A stretch of DNA of 14,090 nt from Bacillota bacterium (GTDB lineage: Bacteria > Bacillota > Clostridia > Oscillospirales > Acutalibacteraceae). Both the position numbers and the translations under genes were made by a program. Positions 1-6,442 of this stretch are shown in pieces (position 1 is the stretch's first letter; every line of letters begins with the position of its first letter). The DNA is taken from the NCBI GenBank assembly GCA_023401495.1, contig JAEXDU010000158.1, positions 1 through 14,090 of the forward strand, given 5' to 3'. The notes under the pieces are model-generated. The model searched no databases and had not been told where the DNA came from. It worked only from the letters and a program-made list of their open reading frames with translations.

Positions 1-90
1 TGCCCGCCCCGGCATGAGGGGCAAGCCCTGCGCCAGCAGAAGGTATACGGGGACCCATAAAGACAAAATCTAATTTTAAAAGCGATTATT

Positions 91-119
91 AAAAAGGCTG
101 TTTCCATCTGGAAACAGCC
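91..119 (-). terminator. Rho-independent terminator (minus strand)
   Basis: A perfect 10-bp stem (GGCTGTTTCC at 96-105, GGAAACAGCC at 110-119) with a 4-nt loop is followed on the minus strand by five T residues (91-95). There is no T-run on the plus-strand side, so the hairpin points leftward. No protein-coding gene ends just before it. It is either a second terminator for the gene at 339-1295 or the end of an unrecognised transcript from about 121-280. Confidence 0.7.
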
Positions 120-279
120 AGCACATGCGTAGCGAATGGAGTGCAAAACAGAAGCTTTTTTTGAGCTTTCGCACGACGTGCATGCAGACTTAGTCTGCGC
201 CCATGACTGATATGCAGGTTTAATCCGTCAGTTTAAGAGACATGCCCTGAAATAAAGTAAAATCCTCCCAAAAAGAAAC

Positions 280-318
280 ATAAAAATAAAAGCCTGTGCT
301 GAGCACCAGCACAGGCTT
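280..318 (-). terminator. Rho-independent terminator after the MBL-fold hydrolase gene
   Basis: The arms AGCCTGTGCT (291-300) and AGCACAGGCT (308-317) form a perfect 10-bp stem with a 7-nt loop. The minus strand continues into a T-rich tract (280-290). The stem lies about 20 nt beyond the stop codon of the hydrolase gene, the expected place for its terminator. Confidence 0.85.
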
Positions 319-338
319 ATATTTATCAAACGAATTTC

Positions 339-1295
339 TCACGATGCCGCCAGCAATGGAAGCCCTGTCTTTACCGTCAAATCGGTTCCGTCGCTGCTCA
401 CCAGTATGGTTCCCTGCTCATCCGTGCGGTAAACCACCGCCTTGGCCGCGGAAAGACGGCTGAGCGTCTCTTTATGCGGGTGGCCGTAGTCGTTGTCTTT
501 CCCGCAGGAGATAATTGCGTATTGGGGCGATACGGCCTTCAGGAAGCTGGCCGTGGTGGAACTGTTGCTGCCGTGATGTCCGACCTTCAGCACATCACAG
601 CGCAGGTCGTCGCTGTATTTTTTCAGCATCTGCTGTTCGCTTTCCTTCTCCGCATCCCCGGTAAATAAAAAGGTACGCTGCCCAAAAGTCAGCTTGGCTA
701 CGATGGAGTAATTGTTCAGGTCATTGTACTCGTCTTCCACCGGGGCTAAAAATTCGAGCCGTGTATTGTCCTGCTCCAGAACCGTCATGCCCGCCTTGCC
801 CTGCGTCAGGCGCAGGCCTTTCTTTTCCACCGCGTCGAGCATATTCTCGTAAACGCGCGTGGTGGGAACCTGGCTGTCCGCCACCTTGGGCACATAAATC
901 TTGCCGATTTCCAGATTGCTGATGACCTTCGCCATCCCGCCGATATGGTCCGCGTGCGGATGGGTCGCGATCAGGTAATCGATTTTGCGCACGCCAAGCT
1001 GCCCAAGATACGCTGTGAGCTGATCTGCCCCTTCGGAAAGACCGGCGTCAATCAATATGTTTTCGCCGGTCGGCAGACAGATCAGCTCGCTGTCCCCCTG
1101 GCCGACATCGAGATAATAAACGGAAACGCTTCCCGTTTCACTGTTGATAAAATCACCGGATGGAATATTGAGGCCGCCGGGACTTCGCTCCGGATCAGAT
1201 GCAAAAAACCAGGTTGCTAAAACTAAGATAATCGCTGCAAACAGCGCTGGAATGGATACTTTTTTTCGCCGTGTGATAGGAAACAATCCTTTCAA
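339..1295 (-). CDS. Membrane-anchored MBL-fold hydrolase, ComEC/Rec2 C-terminal-domain-like
   Basis: This 318-aa protein has a basic N-terminus and one hydrophobic segment (about residues 14-32), then a metallo-beta-lactamase domain predicted to lie outside the membrane. Metal-ligand motifs are visible: THPHADHIGG at 111-120 (the HxHxDH signature), FTGDAE at 211-216, KVGHHGS at 237-243 and GHPH at 271-274. This order is typical of the nuclease-like domain of ComEC, but the multi-helix ComEC channel is absent, so it is a stand-alone 'ComEC-like' hydrolase of the kind common in Clostridia. The substrate is unknown; nucleic acid or a phosphodiester is plausible by family. The start is uncertain. 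The longest frame opens with TTG at 1293-1295, directly after a terminator T-run and without a spaced Shine-Dalgarno sequence, and no ATG lies in frame upstream before a stop at 1332-1334. The family call is firm; start and physiological role are not. Confidence 0.85.
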   Translation of the reverse strand: MKGLFPITRRKKVSIPALFAAIILVLATWFFASDPERSPGGLNIPSGDFINSETGSVSVYYLDVGQGDSELICLPTGENILIDAGLSEGADQLTAYLGQLGVRKIDYLIATHPHADHIGGMAKVISNLEIGKIYVPKVADSQVPTTRVYENMLDAVEKKGLRLTQGKAGMTVLEQDNTRLEFLAPVEDEYNDLNNYSIVAKLTFGQRTFLFTGDAEKESEQQMLKKYSDDLRCDVLKVGHHGSNSSTTASFLKAVSPQYAIISCGKDNDYGHPHKETLSRLSAAKAVVYRTDEQGTILVSSDGTDLTVKTGLPLLAAS

Positions 1296-1297
1296 TG

Positions 1298-1321
1298 AAA
1301 AAGCCGCTCGTTCGGAGCGGC
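1298..1321 (-). terminator. Rho-independent terminator after the HPr-like gene
   Basis: The arms GCCGCTC (1303-1309) and GAGCGGC (1315-1321) pair perfectly around a 5-nt loop. The minus strand continues into TTTTT (1298-1302). The plus-strand side is also T-rich (1323-1333), so it could work both ways. It ends the transcript of the gene at 1445-1696, and its T-run almost touches the first possible start codon of the hydrolase gene at 1295. Confidence 0.75.
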
Positions 1322-1444
1322 CTTTGCTTTTTTAGAGGAGTATTCCAGCTTAAAAGGGATCGCCGCACAGAAGCTTTGGCAAAGCGCAAATCACCTTTCA
1401 AAACCGTTTCAAACCGCTTTCGGCTTTTCCGCTGGAAAAATTAT

Positions 1445-1696
1445 TCAAGGTTTTTGAAACAGATTATAGCGAAACAGCATGCTTTCGTCTTCGGGGTCGT
1501 CGCACTCCAAAAACGCCTCTGCAATTTTCCCGCCCTCGATCAGGTGGGTCAGCCCCATCAGCTGAGAAAGCTTGCTGCGCAAATTCAGGCGGTCTCCCTC
1601 GCGTGTCACCAAAAACACATTCCCCTTGCACTTCTCTAATACCCGAATAAAACCGGGCACATCCAGATCATGTAATTCTAAAACAGATTTTCCCAT
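1445..1696 (-). CDS. Small conserved-looking protein, HPr-like fold suspected
   Basis: This is an 83-aa soluble protein, starting with ATG after a GGGGGA ribosome-binding site and with its own strong promoter. I do not recognise it by name. By eye its second half (VFLVTREGDRLNLRSKLSQL, then GGKIAEAFLECDDPEDE) follows the pattern of the phosphocarrier HPr: beta strand, 'hNLKS' helix, 'G..I.I...G.DE..A'. Its length is close to HPr's usual 85-90 aa. The stretch where HPr carries its phosphorylated histidine (IHARP) reads DLDVPGF here, so the active-site His and Arg are missing. If the fold is right, this is a non-phosphorylatable relative, perhaps regulatory. The gene sits alone between a terminator and an ABC ATPase gene. 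That it is a real gene is well supported; the HPr relationship is an inference from pattern only. Confidence 0.75.
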   Translation of the reverse strand: MGKSVLELHDLDVPGFIRVLEKCKGNVFLVTREGDRLNLRSKLSQLMGLTHLIEGGKIAEAFLECDDPEDESMLFRYNLFQKP

Positions 1697-1750
1697 AGAA
1701 AATTCCCCCGTTTCAAATAAGGGTACCTGCGCCGCCTTAAAGTCACTAAT

Positions 1751-1778
1751 ATTATATCAGTTTCCCTTTATTTGTCAA
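1751..1778 (-). promoter_or_regulatory. Sigma-A promoter of the HPr-like gene
   Basis: On the minus strand TTGACA (1773-1778) and TATAAT (1751-1756) are both exact consensus hexamers, separated by 16 nt. Transcription would start near 1744 and give a leader of about 48 nt before the ATG at 1696. The -35 box lies only 8 nt beyond the stop codon of the upstream ABC ATPase gene, so the small gene can be expressed independently of it. Confidence 0.85.
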
Positions 1779-1785
1779 CCGAACA

Positions 1786-2463
1786 TCACGAACTGATTTC
1801 TACGATTTTGCCATCCTGTATCCGTATTTTTCTGCCGGCCTGCGCAGCGATTTTGTCATCGTGCGTGATGAGGATCACCGTTCTGCCCTCGCCGTTCAGA
1901 CTTTTCAGAATCTCCATCACCTCCTGCCCCGACTGCGAATCCAGATTTCCCGTCGGTTCGTCCGCCAGGATCACCGGCGGACGGGCCGCGATGGCTCTGG
2001 CGATCGCCACACGCTGCTGCTGGCCGCCGCTCATCTGCCCCGGGCGGTGGAACAGCCGGTTTTCGAGCCCAACACGCCTCAGCGCCTCGCGGCTCAGTTC
2101 GTGCCGCTCCGTCTTGCGCAGGCCGCGGTATACGAGCGGCAGCTCCACGTTTTCCAGCGCGTCGAGCGTGGGGATCAGGTTGAAGCCCTGAAAGACAAAG
2201 CCGATCTCTGTATTGCGGATGCGCGACAGATGATCCTCCGACATCTTCGCCACATTCTCCCCGTTTAAGTAATATTCTCCCGCTGTGGGAAGATCCAGAC
2301 ATCCCAGCAGATTCATCAGCGTCGATTTGCCGCTGCCGGACGGCCCGACGATCGCGACAAACTCCCCCTCCTCAATCTTCAGGTTCAAATCGTCGAGCGC
2401 ACGGATTTCCTCCTCTCCGTTCCAGTACCGTTTTTCGATTCCCTCAATGCGAATGAGTTCCAT
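1786..2463 (-). CDS. ABC transporter ATP-binding protein, LolD/MacB/FtsE-like family
   Basis: A 225-aa nucleotide-binding subunit. All ABC motifs are in place: Walker A GPSGSGKST at 40-48, Q-loop FVFQG around 89-93, signature MSGGQQQRVAIARA at 144-157, Walker B VILADEP at 164-170 with catalytic Glu169, and the switch His201 in ITHDD. The sequence around these motifs matches the MacB/LolD/YknY type, which normally pairs with a FtsX-like permease in export of lipids, peptides or antibiotics. The open frame runs up to 2583. I chose the ATG at 2461-2463 because GGAGG (2471-2475) sits 7 nt before it and residues upstream look non-coding. No permease gene is next to it on either side: downstream is the HPr-like gene, upstream the divergent phosphohexomutase. 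The ATPase must use a partner encoded elsewhere. Confidence 0.93.
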   Translation of the reverse strand: MELIRIEGIEKRYWNGEEEIRALDDLNLKIEEGEFVAIVGPSGSGKSTLMNLLGCLDLPTAGEYYLNGENVAKMSEDHLSRIRNTEIGFVFQGFNLIPTLDALENVELPLVYRGLRKTERHELSREALRRVGLENRLFHRPGQMSGGQQQRVAIARAIAARPPVILADEPTGNLDSQSGQEVMEILKSLNGEGRTVILITHDDKIAAQAGRKIRIQDGKIVEISS

Positions 2464-2534
2464 GGCAATTCCTCCTTTTGATTCTGCGGGCAGAGCAGCC
2501 TGCCCAAATCTGCGATTGATGAACGCTTTGCTTT

Positions 2535-2558
2535 CTTCTCCCGCTTTCTGCGGGGAAG
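2535..2558. repeat. GC-rich hairpin, copy A of a dispersed family
   Basis: CTTCTCCCGC (2535-2544) faces GCGGGGAAG (2550-2558) across a 5-nt loop, an imperfect stem with one wobble and one mismatch. Stem sequence resembles the hairpins at 9990-10022, 11447-11477 and 13809-13835. It lies between the divergent ABC ATPase and phosphohexomutase genes and has no adjacent T-run, so it is not an ordinary terminator. Confidence 0.5.
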
Positions 2559-2624
2559 GACTGCTGCTTTTGTAGCAAATCACTTTATCAAGCGAATGGA
2601 CTATACTTTCCCGCCGCTTTATTC

Positions 2625-2630
2625 TATAAT
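2625..2630 (+). promoter_or_regulatory. Probable -10 box for the phosphohexomutase gene
   Basis: TATAAT at 2625-2630 lies 64 nt before the ATG at 2694. The hexamer 17 nt upstream (TATACT, 2602-2607) is a poor -35. The position and perfect -10 make it the best promoter candidate for the gene. Confidence 0.45.
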
Positions 2631-2693
2631 AGAGTTACAATTCCCGATTTATTTTCGGCGCGCCCGCGCCCACTATAAAAGGAGCAGGATTTT

Positions 2694-4202
2694 ATGCTGA
2701 CAAAAGAATGGAAGCAATTCAAAAGTGGCACCGACATTCGCGGGGTAGCCAGTGAAGGCCCCGAGCCGGTCAACCTGACCGACGAAGTGATTGAGCGCAT
2801 TGCGCGTGGCTTTGCCCTGTGGCTCTCGGAGAAAACGCGCAAGGCTTCGAGCGAGCTTTCTGTGGCGCTGGGCCACGACTCGCGCATCTCCGCTCCCCGC
2901 ATCAGCGCGGTGGTTACCCGTGCCCTCACCGGCTGTGGAATCCGTGTGTTCGACTGCGGCCTTGCCTCAACGCCGTCTATGTTTATGGCGACGCTGGACA
3001 TCCCCTGCGACGGCGCGATACAGATTACTGCCAGCCACCATCCGTTCAACCGGAACGGGCTGAAATTCTTTGTAAAAACAGGCGGACTGGACGCGCCCGA
3101 TATTGAAGCTCTGCTGCTGTACGCGCAGGAAAACAAAGCCCCAGCGGCAGACAAACCCGGCAGCGTGGAGCCGAGCGACCACATGAAAATTTACAGCGCA
3201 CACCTGCGCAACATCATCAAACAGGGTGTAAACGCAGAAAACTACGACCGCCCGCTGGAGGGCTTCCACATTGTGGTGGACGCCGGGAACGGAGCCGGCG
3301 GCTTTTACGCCTACGACGTGCTCGAACCGCTCGGCGCGGATATCAACGGCAGCCAGTTTCTTGACCCGGACGGCATGTTTCCGAACCACGTGCCGAATCC
3401 GGAAAATCAGCAGGCCATGGATTCCGTGTGCAGCGCCACCGTTATTGCAGGCGCGGATTTGTGCGTGATTTTCGACACCGACGTAGACCGCGGCGGCGCG
3501 GTGGACAGCCAGGGTATGGAGATCAACCGCAACCGTCTGGTCGCGCTGGCCTCCGCGATTGCGCTCGAAGGCAACGATGGCGGTACGATCGTGACCGATT
3601 CCATCACCTCCGATGGCCTCAAGCGCTACATTGAAACGACGCTCGGCGGCGTTCACCACCGCTTTAAGCGCGGCTATAAGAACGTGATCAACGAGGCCGT
3701 TCGCCTGAATGAGGCAGGAATCAACTGCCCGCTGGCCATTGAAACCTCCGGCCATGCAGCCATGCGCGAAAATTATTTTCTCGACGACGGCGCCTATCTG
3801 GTGACAAAGATCATCATCAAGCTGGCGGTGCTGCGCAGGGGGGGCAAGACGCTCGAAAGCCTGCTCGAATCGCTGGCCGAACCGAAGGAAGCGACGGAAA
3901 TCCGCCTGCCGATCACCGAAGAAGCGTTCCGCGAGTGCGGCGAGAAAATTCTGGCCGACCTGGAGCAGTATGCCAAGGAGCAGGGCTGGCAGATCGCAAC
4001 GGACAATCGCGAGGGACTGCGCGTATCGTTCGGCAAAGGTGAGGGAGAAGGCTGGTTCCTGCTGCGCCTGAGCGTGCACGACCCCATCATGCCGCTGAAC
4101 ATTGAAAGCGACGCGGCGGGCGGCGTCGAGATCATCCGGGAAAAGCTCGTAAAGTTCCTCACTACCTGCAGCGGCCTGAACCTTGCTTCTCTGCTGGGTT
4201 AA
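2694..4202 (+). CDS. Phosphoglucomutase/phosphomannomutase (alpha-D-phosphohexomutase)
   Basis: This 502-aa enzyme would interconvert hexose 1- and 6-phosphates in the cytoplasm (glucose or mannose), feeding sugar nucleotides for wall and polysaccharide synthesis. Visible landmarks are the N-terminal GTDIRG (12-17), the catalytic phosphoserine loop ITASHHPFNRNG with Ser114, the metal loop FDTDVDR with Asp261, Asp263 and Asp265, and the sugar-recognition loop ETSGH at 350-354. The C-terminal phosphate-binding domain reads RLSVHDPIMPLNIES in place of the usual SGTEP-type loop. This variant is, as I recall, shared with a phosphohexomutase subgroup that includes plant PGM-like proteins. The ATG is preceded by AAAGGAG (2678-2684), 9 nt away. 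The gene stands alone between a divergent ABC gene and a strong terminator. Substrate preference cannot be read from sequence. Confidence 0.9.
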   Translation: MLTKEWKQFKSGTDIRGVASEGPEPVNLTDEVIERIARGFALWLSEKTRKASSELSVALGHDSRISAPRISAVVTRALTGCGIRVFDCGLASTPSMFMATLDIPCDGAIQITASHHPFNRNGLKFFVKTGGLDAPDIEALLLYAQENKAPAADKPGSVEPSDHMKIYSAHLRNIIKQGVNAENYDRPLEGFHIVVDAGNGAGGFYAYDVLEPLGADINGSQFLDPDGMFPNHVPNPENQQAMDSVCSATVIAGADLCVIFDTDVDRGGAVDSQGMEINRNRLVALASAIALEGNDGGTIVTDSITSDGLKRYIETTLGGVHHRFKRGYKNVINEAVRLNEAGINCPLAIETSGHAAMRENYFLDDGAYLVTKIIIKLAVLRRGGKTLESLLESLAEPKEATEIRLPITEEAFRECGEKILADLEQYAKEQGWQIATDNREGLRVSFGKGEGEGWFLLRLSVHDPIMPLNIESDAAGGVEIIREKLVKFLTTCSGLNLASLLG

Positions 4203-4279
4203 CCGCGTGCCAGAGCTGAAACAAGCCTGCGGCATATTTTAAAAATCTTTCACAGCATGAAAAATAAAACAAAACATAA

Positions 4280-4322
4280 AATCCCGCGCTTCGGTTAGCA
4301 TACCCAAGCGCGGGATTTTTTT
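4280..4322 (+). terminator. Rho-independent terminator after the phosphohexomutase gene
   Basis: A perfect 12-bp stem, AATCCCGCGCTT (4280-4291) with AAGCGCGGGATT (4306-4317), encloses a 14-nt loop and is followed by a run of T (4316-4322). It lies about 80 nt after the stop codon and isolates the following spoVA genes. Confidence 0.9.
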
Positions 4323-4354
4323 GCATATTCCGTTCCCCAAAGGAAAAGATAGCA

Positions 4355-4834
4355 ATGTTAACGCAATCACAAAAGGGGATGAACCTGTTGAAAAAAATGA
4401 CAAAAGAAGAATATTCCAAAATGGCGGAGAAGGCGTCACCGCCCAGTCCAATCCTGAAAAACTGCCTGATGGCGTTTCTGGTGGGCGGGGCGATCTGCAC
4501 GTTCGGCCAATTCCTGGTGAACTGGTTCCAAAGCTCCGGCCTGGATTTAAAGGAAGCGCGCGGGGCGGAATCCACCGTACTGATCGCCCTGACGGCAATC
4601 TTTACCGCGCTGAAAATTTACGATAATCTGGCAAAGCACGCCGGGGCCGGTACGCTCGTGCCCATTACGGGCTTTGCGAACTCAATGGTATCGCCCGCTA
4701 TGGAATTCAAGCCGGAGGGCTATGTGATGGGCATCGGCGCGAAAATGTTCGTGATCGCCGGGCCGGTTCTGGTATACGGCATCTGCACATCGGTGGTGTA
4801 CGGAGTCATTATCTACCTGTTCGGCTGGTACTGA
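4355..4834 (+). CDS. spoVAC: Stage V sporulation protein AC
   Basis: SpoVAC is an inner-forespore-membrane protein. With SpoVAD and other SpoVA proteins it moves Ca-dipicolinate into the spore and out again at germination, and in Bacillus it behaves as a mechanosensitive channel. The 159-aa product has hydrophobic segments at about 38-58, 74-90, 102-113 and 129-156. It carries the family-typical stretches FLVGGAICTFGQ (41-52) and GAGTLVPITGFANSM (97-111). The start is ambiguous. ATG at 4355 has AAAGGA 10 nt upstream. TTG at 4388 has AAAAGGGG 9 nt upstream and would give a length (148 aa) nearer the family's usual 150 aa. spoVAD begins 13 nt after the stop, so the two form an operon. A forespore-specific promoter is expected, but I could not identify a clear one. 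Confidence 0.95.
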   Translation: MLTQSQKGMNLLKKMTKEEYSKMAEKASPPSPILKNCLMAFLVGGAICTFGQFLVNWFQSSGLDLKEARGAESTVLIALTAIFTALKIYDNLAKHAGAGTLVPITGFANSMVSPAMEFKPEGYVMGIGAKMFVIAGPVLVYGICTSVVYGVIIYLFGWY

Positions 4835-4847
4835 GGAGGGCAAAAAC

Positions 4848-5858
4848 ATGGCACAACGAATCGGACGCTACACCCTGCAGATGACCAACCGGCCCACGAT
4901 CGAGGGTTTTGCCTCTGTTGTGGGCAAAAAGGAGATGCAGGGGCCATTAAGCAGTTTTTTTGATCTTTCCTTTGAGGATACGACGCTGGGCGAAAGCAGC
5001 TGGGAAAAAGCGGAAAGCCGCCTGCAGACGGAGGCCGTGAATCTGGCGCTGCGCAAAGCGGGCGTAACCGCACAGGATATTGACTACATTTTCGCGGGCG
5101 ACCTGCTCAATCAGTGCCTTTCCTCCACCTTTGGCCTGCGCAGTCTTGACATTCCCTTTTTAGGTCAGTTCGGCGCGTGCTCCACTATGGCGCAGACGCT
5201 GGCGCTGGCCTCGATTGTGGTAGAGAGCGGCGCGGCCCGCAAGGCGGCGGCTGTTACTTCCTCGCATTTCTGCTCAGCCGAACGGCAGTTCCGCCTGCCG
5301 CTGGAATACGGCGGACAGCGAACCCCCACCGCACAGTGGACGGCCACGGCTTCCGGCTCGGTGATTGTGGGCACCAGCGGAAAGGGCCCGTTTGTTGCCA
5401 ACGTGACGGTAGGACGCATCGTAGACCTCGGCATCAAGGACGCCGCCAACATGGGCGCCGCGATGGCCCCGGCGGCCGCGCAGACCATTTCGGATTTTCT
5501 GCAGGATACCGGCACGATGCCGAAGGACTACGACTTGATTTTAACCGGCGATCTGGGGCTGATCGGCACCAAGCTGGTTCGCCAGATTTTGGCCGACAAC
5601 AACCTCGACATCACAGACGTCCACAACGACTGCGGCATGATGCTGTACGACCGCGAAAAACAGGATGTGCACGCGGGCGGCTCCGGCTGCGGCTGCTCGG
5701 CTTCGGTGCTTTGCTCGGTGATTTTAAACCGCCTGCAAAGCCGCGAGCTGAACAATGTGCTGTTCATCGCCACCGGCGCGCTGACGTCCACCACCTCTCA
5801 GCAGCAGGGGGAAAGCGTACCCGGTGTGGCACATCTGGTGCATTTGACCTCCACTTAA
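4848..5858 (+). CDS. spoVAD: Stage V sporulation protein AD
   Basis: SpoVAD is a soluble, membrane-associated protein with a thiolase/ketoacyl-synthase fold that binds dipicolinic acid for uptake into the forespore. The 336-aa product is the usual family length (338 aa in Bacillus subtilis). It shows the expected features: AGDLLNQC (83-90), IPFLGQFGACSTM with Cys111, TSSHFCSAERQFR (137-149), YGGQRTPTAQ, the MGAAMAPAAAQT block, YDLILTGDLG, and the C-terminal GGSGCGCSASV and FIATGAL segments. GAGGAGGG lies about 7 nt before the ATG. It is cotranscribed with spoVAC. SpoVAE, which normally follows in Clostridia, is absent; a terminator and convergent regulator genes follow. Confidence 0.97.
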   Translation: MAQRIGRYTLQMTNRPTIEGFASVVGKKEMQGPLSSFFDLSFEDTTLGESSWEKAESRLQTEAVNLALRKAGVTAQDIDYIFAGDLLNQCLSSTFGLRSLDIPFLGQFGACSTMAQTLALASIVVESGAARKAAAVTSSHFCSAERQFRLPLEYGGQRTPTAQWTATASGSVIVGTSGKGPFVANVTVGRIVDLGIKDAANMGAAMAPAAAQTISDFLQDTGTMPKDYDLILTGDLGLIGTKLVRQILADNNLDITDVHNDCGMMLYDREKQDVHAGGSGCGCSASVLCSVILNRLQSRELNNVLFIATGALTSTTSQQQGESVPGVAHLVHLTST

Positions 5859-5902
5859 TTTTTGCAGAATTTTCTTTAAAAATCATACAAAGCAACTATT
5901 TT

Positions 5903-5960
5903 AAAAGCACCGGCGCAAGTTCCCTCAAAATTGGGGACTGCTCTGGTGCTTTTGTTTTTG
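5903..5960 (+). terminator. Terminator between spoVAD and the convergent regulator genes
   Basis: The outer stem is AAAAGCACC (5903-5911) with GGTGCTTTT (5945-5953). An inner stem is AGTTCCC (5918-5924) with GGGGACT (5933-5939), one wobble pair. A T-rich tract follows on the plus strand to 5959. The A-run on the left gives T residues on the minus strand, so it can serve the convergent XRE genes too. Confidence 0.8.
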
Positions 5961-5968
5961 CTATTCGA

Positions 5969-6193
5969 TTACCGATAAGGTCTGCTGTCGTCCGTCAGGC
6001 CGACCAGATAATCAACACTGGTATGATACAGCTGCGCCAACCGAATCATCCTGTGTAAGGGGATTTCTCTCTCCCCACGCTCATATTTTGAATACAGCGA
6101 CTGATCGCAGAGTAGAAATTCCGCCACCTGCCTCTGGGTCAGATCGTGGTCTTCACGCAGACCGCGGATTCTTTTAGACGAACAGTTCTTCAT
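5969..6193 (-). CDS. XRE-family HTH regulator (paralogue 1)
   Basis: This 74-aa protein is essentially one Cro/C1-type helix-turn-helix domain: LREDHDLTQRQVAEFLLCDQ, then SLYSKYERGEREIP. It ends in SVDYLVGLTDDSRPYR and has no effector domain. The frame is open to TTG at 6205. I prefer ATG at 6191-6193 because GGGG lies 6 nt upstream and the length matches the paralogue at 6443-6661. From RIR to the C-terminus 56 of 67 residues are identical to that paralogue, including the whole predicted recognition helix. The gene overlaps the 3' end of the preceding XRE gene by 20 nt, implying translational coupling. Expected role: DNA-binding repressor, probably of the same operator as its paralogue (inference). 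Confidence 0.85.
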   Translation of the reverse strand: MKNCSSKRIRGLREDHDLTQRQVAEFLLCDQSLYSKYERGEREIPLHRMIRLAQLYHTSVDYLVGLTDDSRPYR

Positions 6194-6398
6194 AGGCAAC
6201 CCCAAGCGCCGTTTTTAACGCCTTGATTTCATCGGGATACAGGTGGCGCTGCCCAACCTCTATTTTAGCCAAAGCGCTTCTGGTCAGGTCACAGCCGATC
6301 ACCTGCAGCCGGGCCGACAGCTCTTCCTGTGTCAGCCCTTTTGCCAGCCGAAGGGCACTGATCTTTTTCCCCATCATTTTGCTGTATTCGTAATTCAC
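6174..6398 (-). CDS. XRE-family HTH regulator (distinct type)
   Basis: A 74-aa single-domain HTH protein. The domain spans about residues 10-70: GKKISALRLAKGLTQEELSA, then CDLTRSALAKIEVGQRHLYP, ending KALGVAYEELFV-like. It differs clearly from its two neighbours. This subtype, with 'DLTRSALAKIE.G.R', is common in Firmicutes chromosomes and prophages. It starts with GTG at 6396-6398, supported by GGAGG 6 nt upstream. It begins 44 nt after the stop of the 6443-6661 gene and overlaps the next gene by 20 nt, so the three regulators probably form one transcript. Confidence 0.85.
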   Translation of the reverse strand: MNYEYSKMMGKKISALRLAKGLTQEELSARLQVIGCDLTRSALAKIEVGQRHLYPDEIKALKTALGVAYEELFV

Positions 6399-6442
6399 TG
6401 GTACCCTCCTGCAAAAAGCACATTTGCCATATCGTCAAATCA

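Larger units (their letters stand above)
1..338. other. Intergenic region without a supported gene
   Basis: No coding region with a ribosome-binding site and recognisable product was found here. The plus strand is open from the left edge to a stop at 58-60 in one frame and to about 84 in another. Either could be the tail of a gene cut by the window, but neither short peptide is recognisable. The rest holds two hairpin terminators pointing leftward (91-119 and 280-318), and between them a segment rich in short inverted repeats, for example the 7-bp arms at 184-190 and 192-198. Confidence 0.6.

Noticed and set aside
1..84. Possible tail of a plus-strand gene, or start of a minus-strand gene at about 1-55
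   Set aside because: The short peptides in these frames match nothing I recognise and no expression signal is visible, so no gene is called.
2967..4235. 422-codon minus-strand open frame
   Set aside because: It is antisense to the phosphohexomutase gene, which has all expected active-site loops. The shadow protein has no recognisable domain.
4323..4330. CATATTC as a possible sigma-G -10 box before spoVAC
   Set aside because: It fits six of seven consensus positions, but no sigma-G -35 lies at the right distance. The forespore promoter remains unidentified.
5177..6058. 293-codon plus-strand frame running past spoVAD
   Set aside because: It overlaps spoVAD in another frame, then runs through the terminator at 5903-5953 and into the antisense of an XRE gene. 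Its composition (Arg/His/Gly rich) is typical of a shadow.
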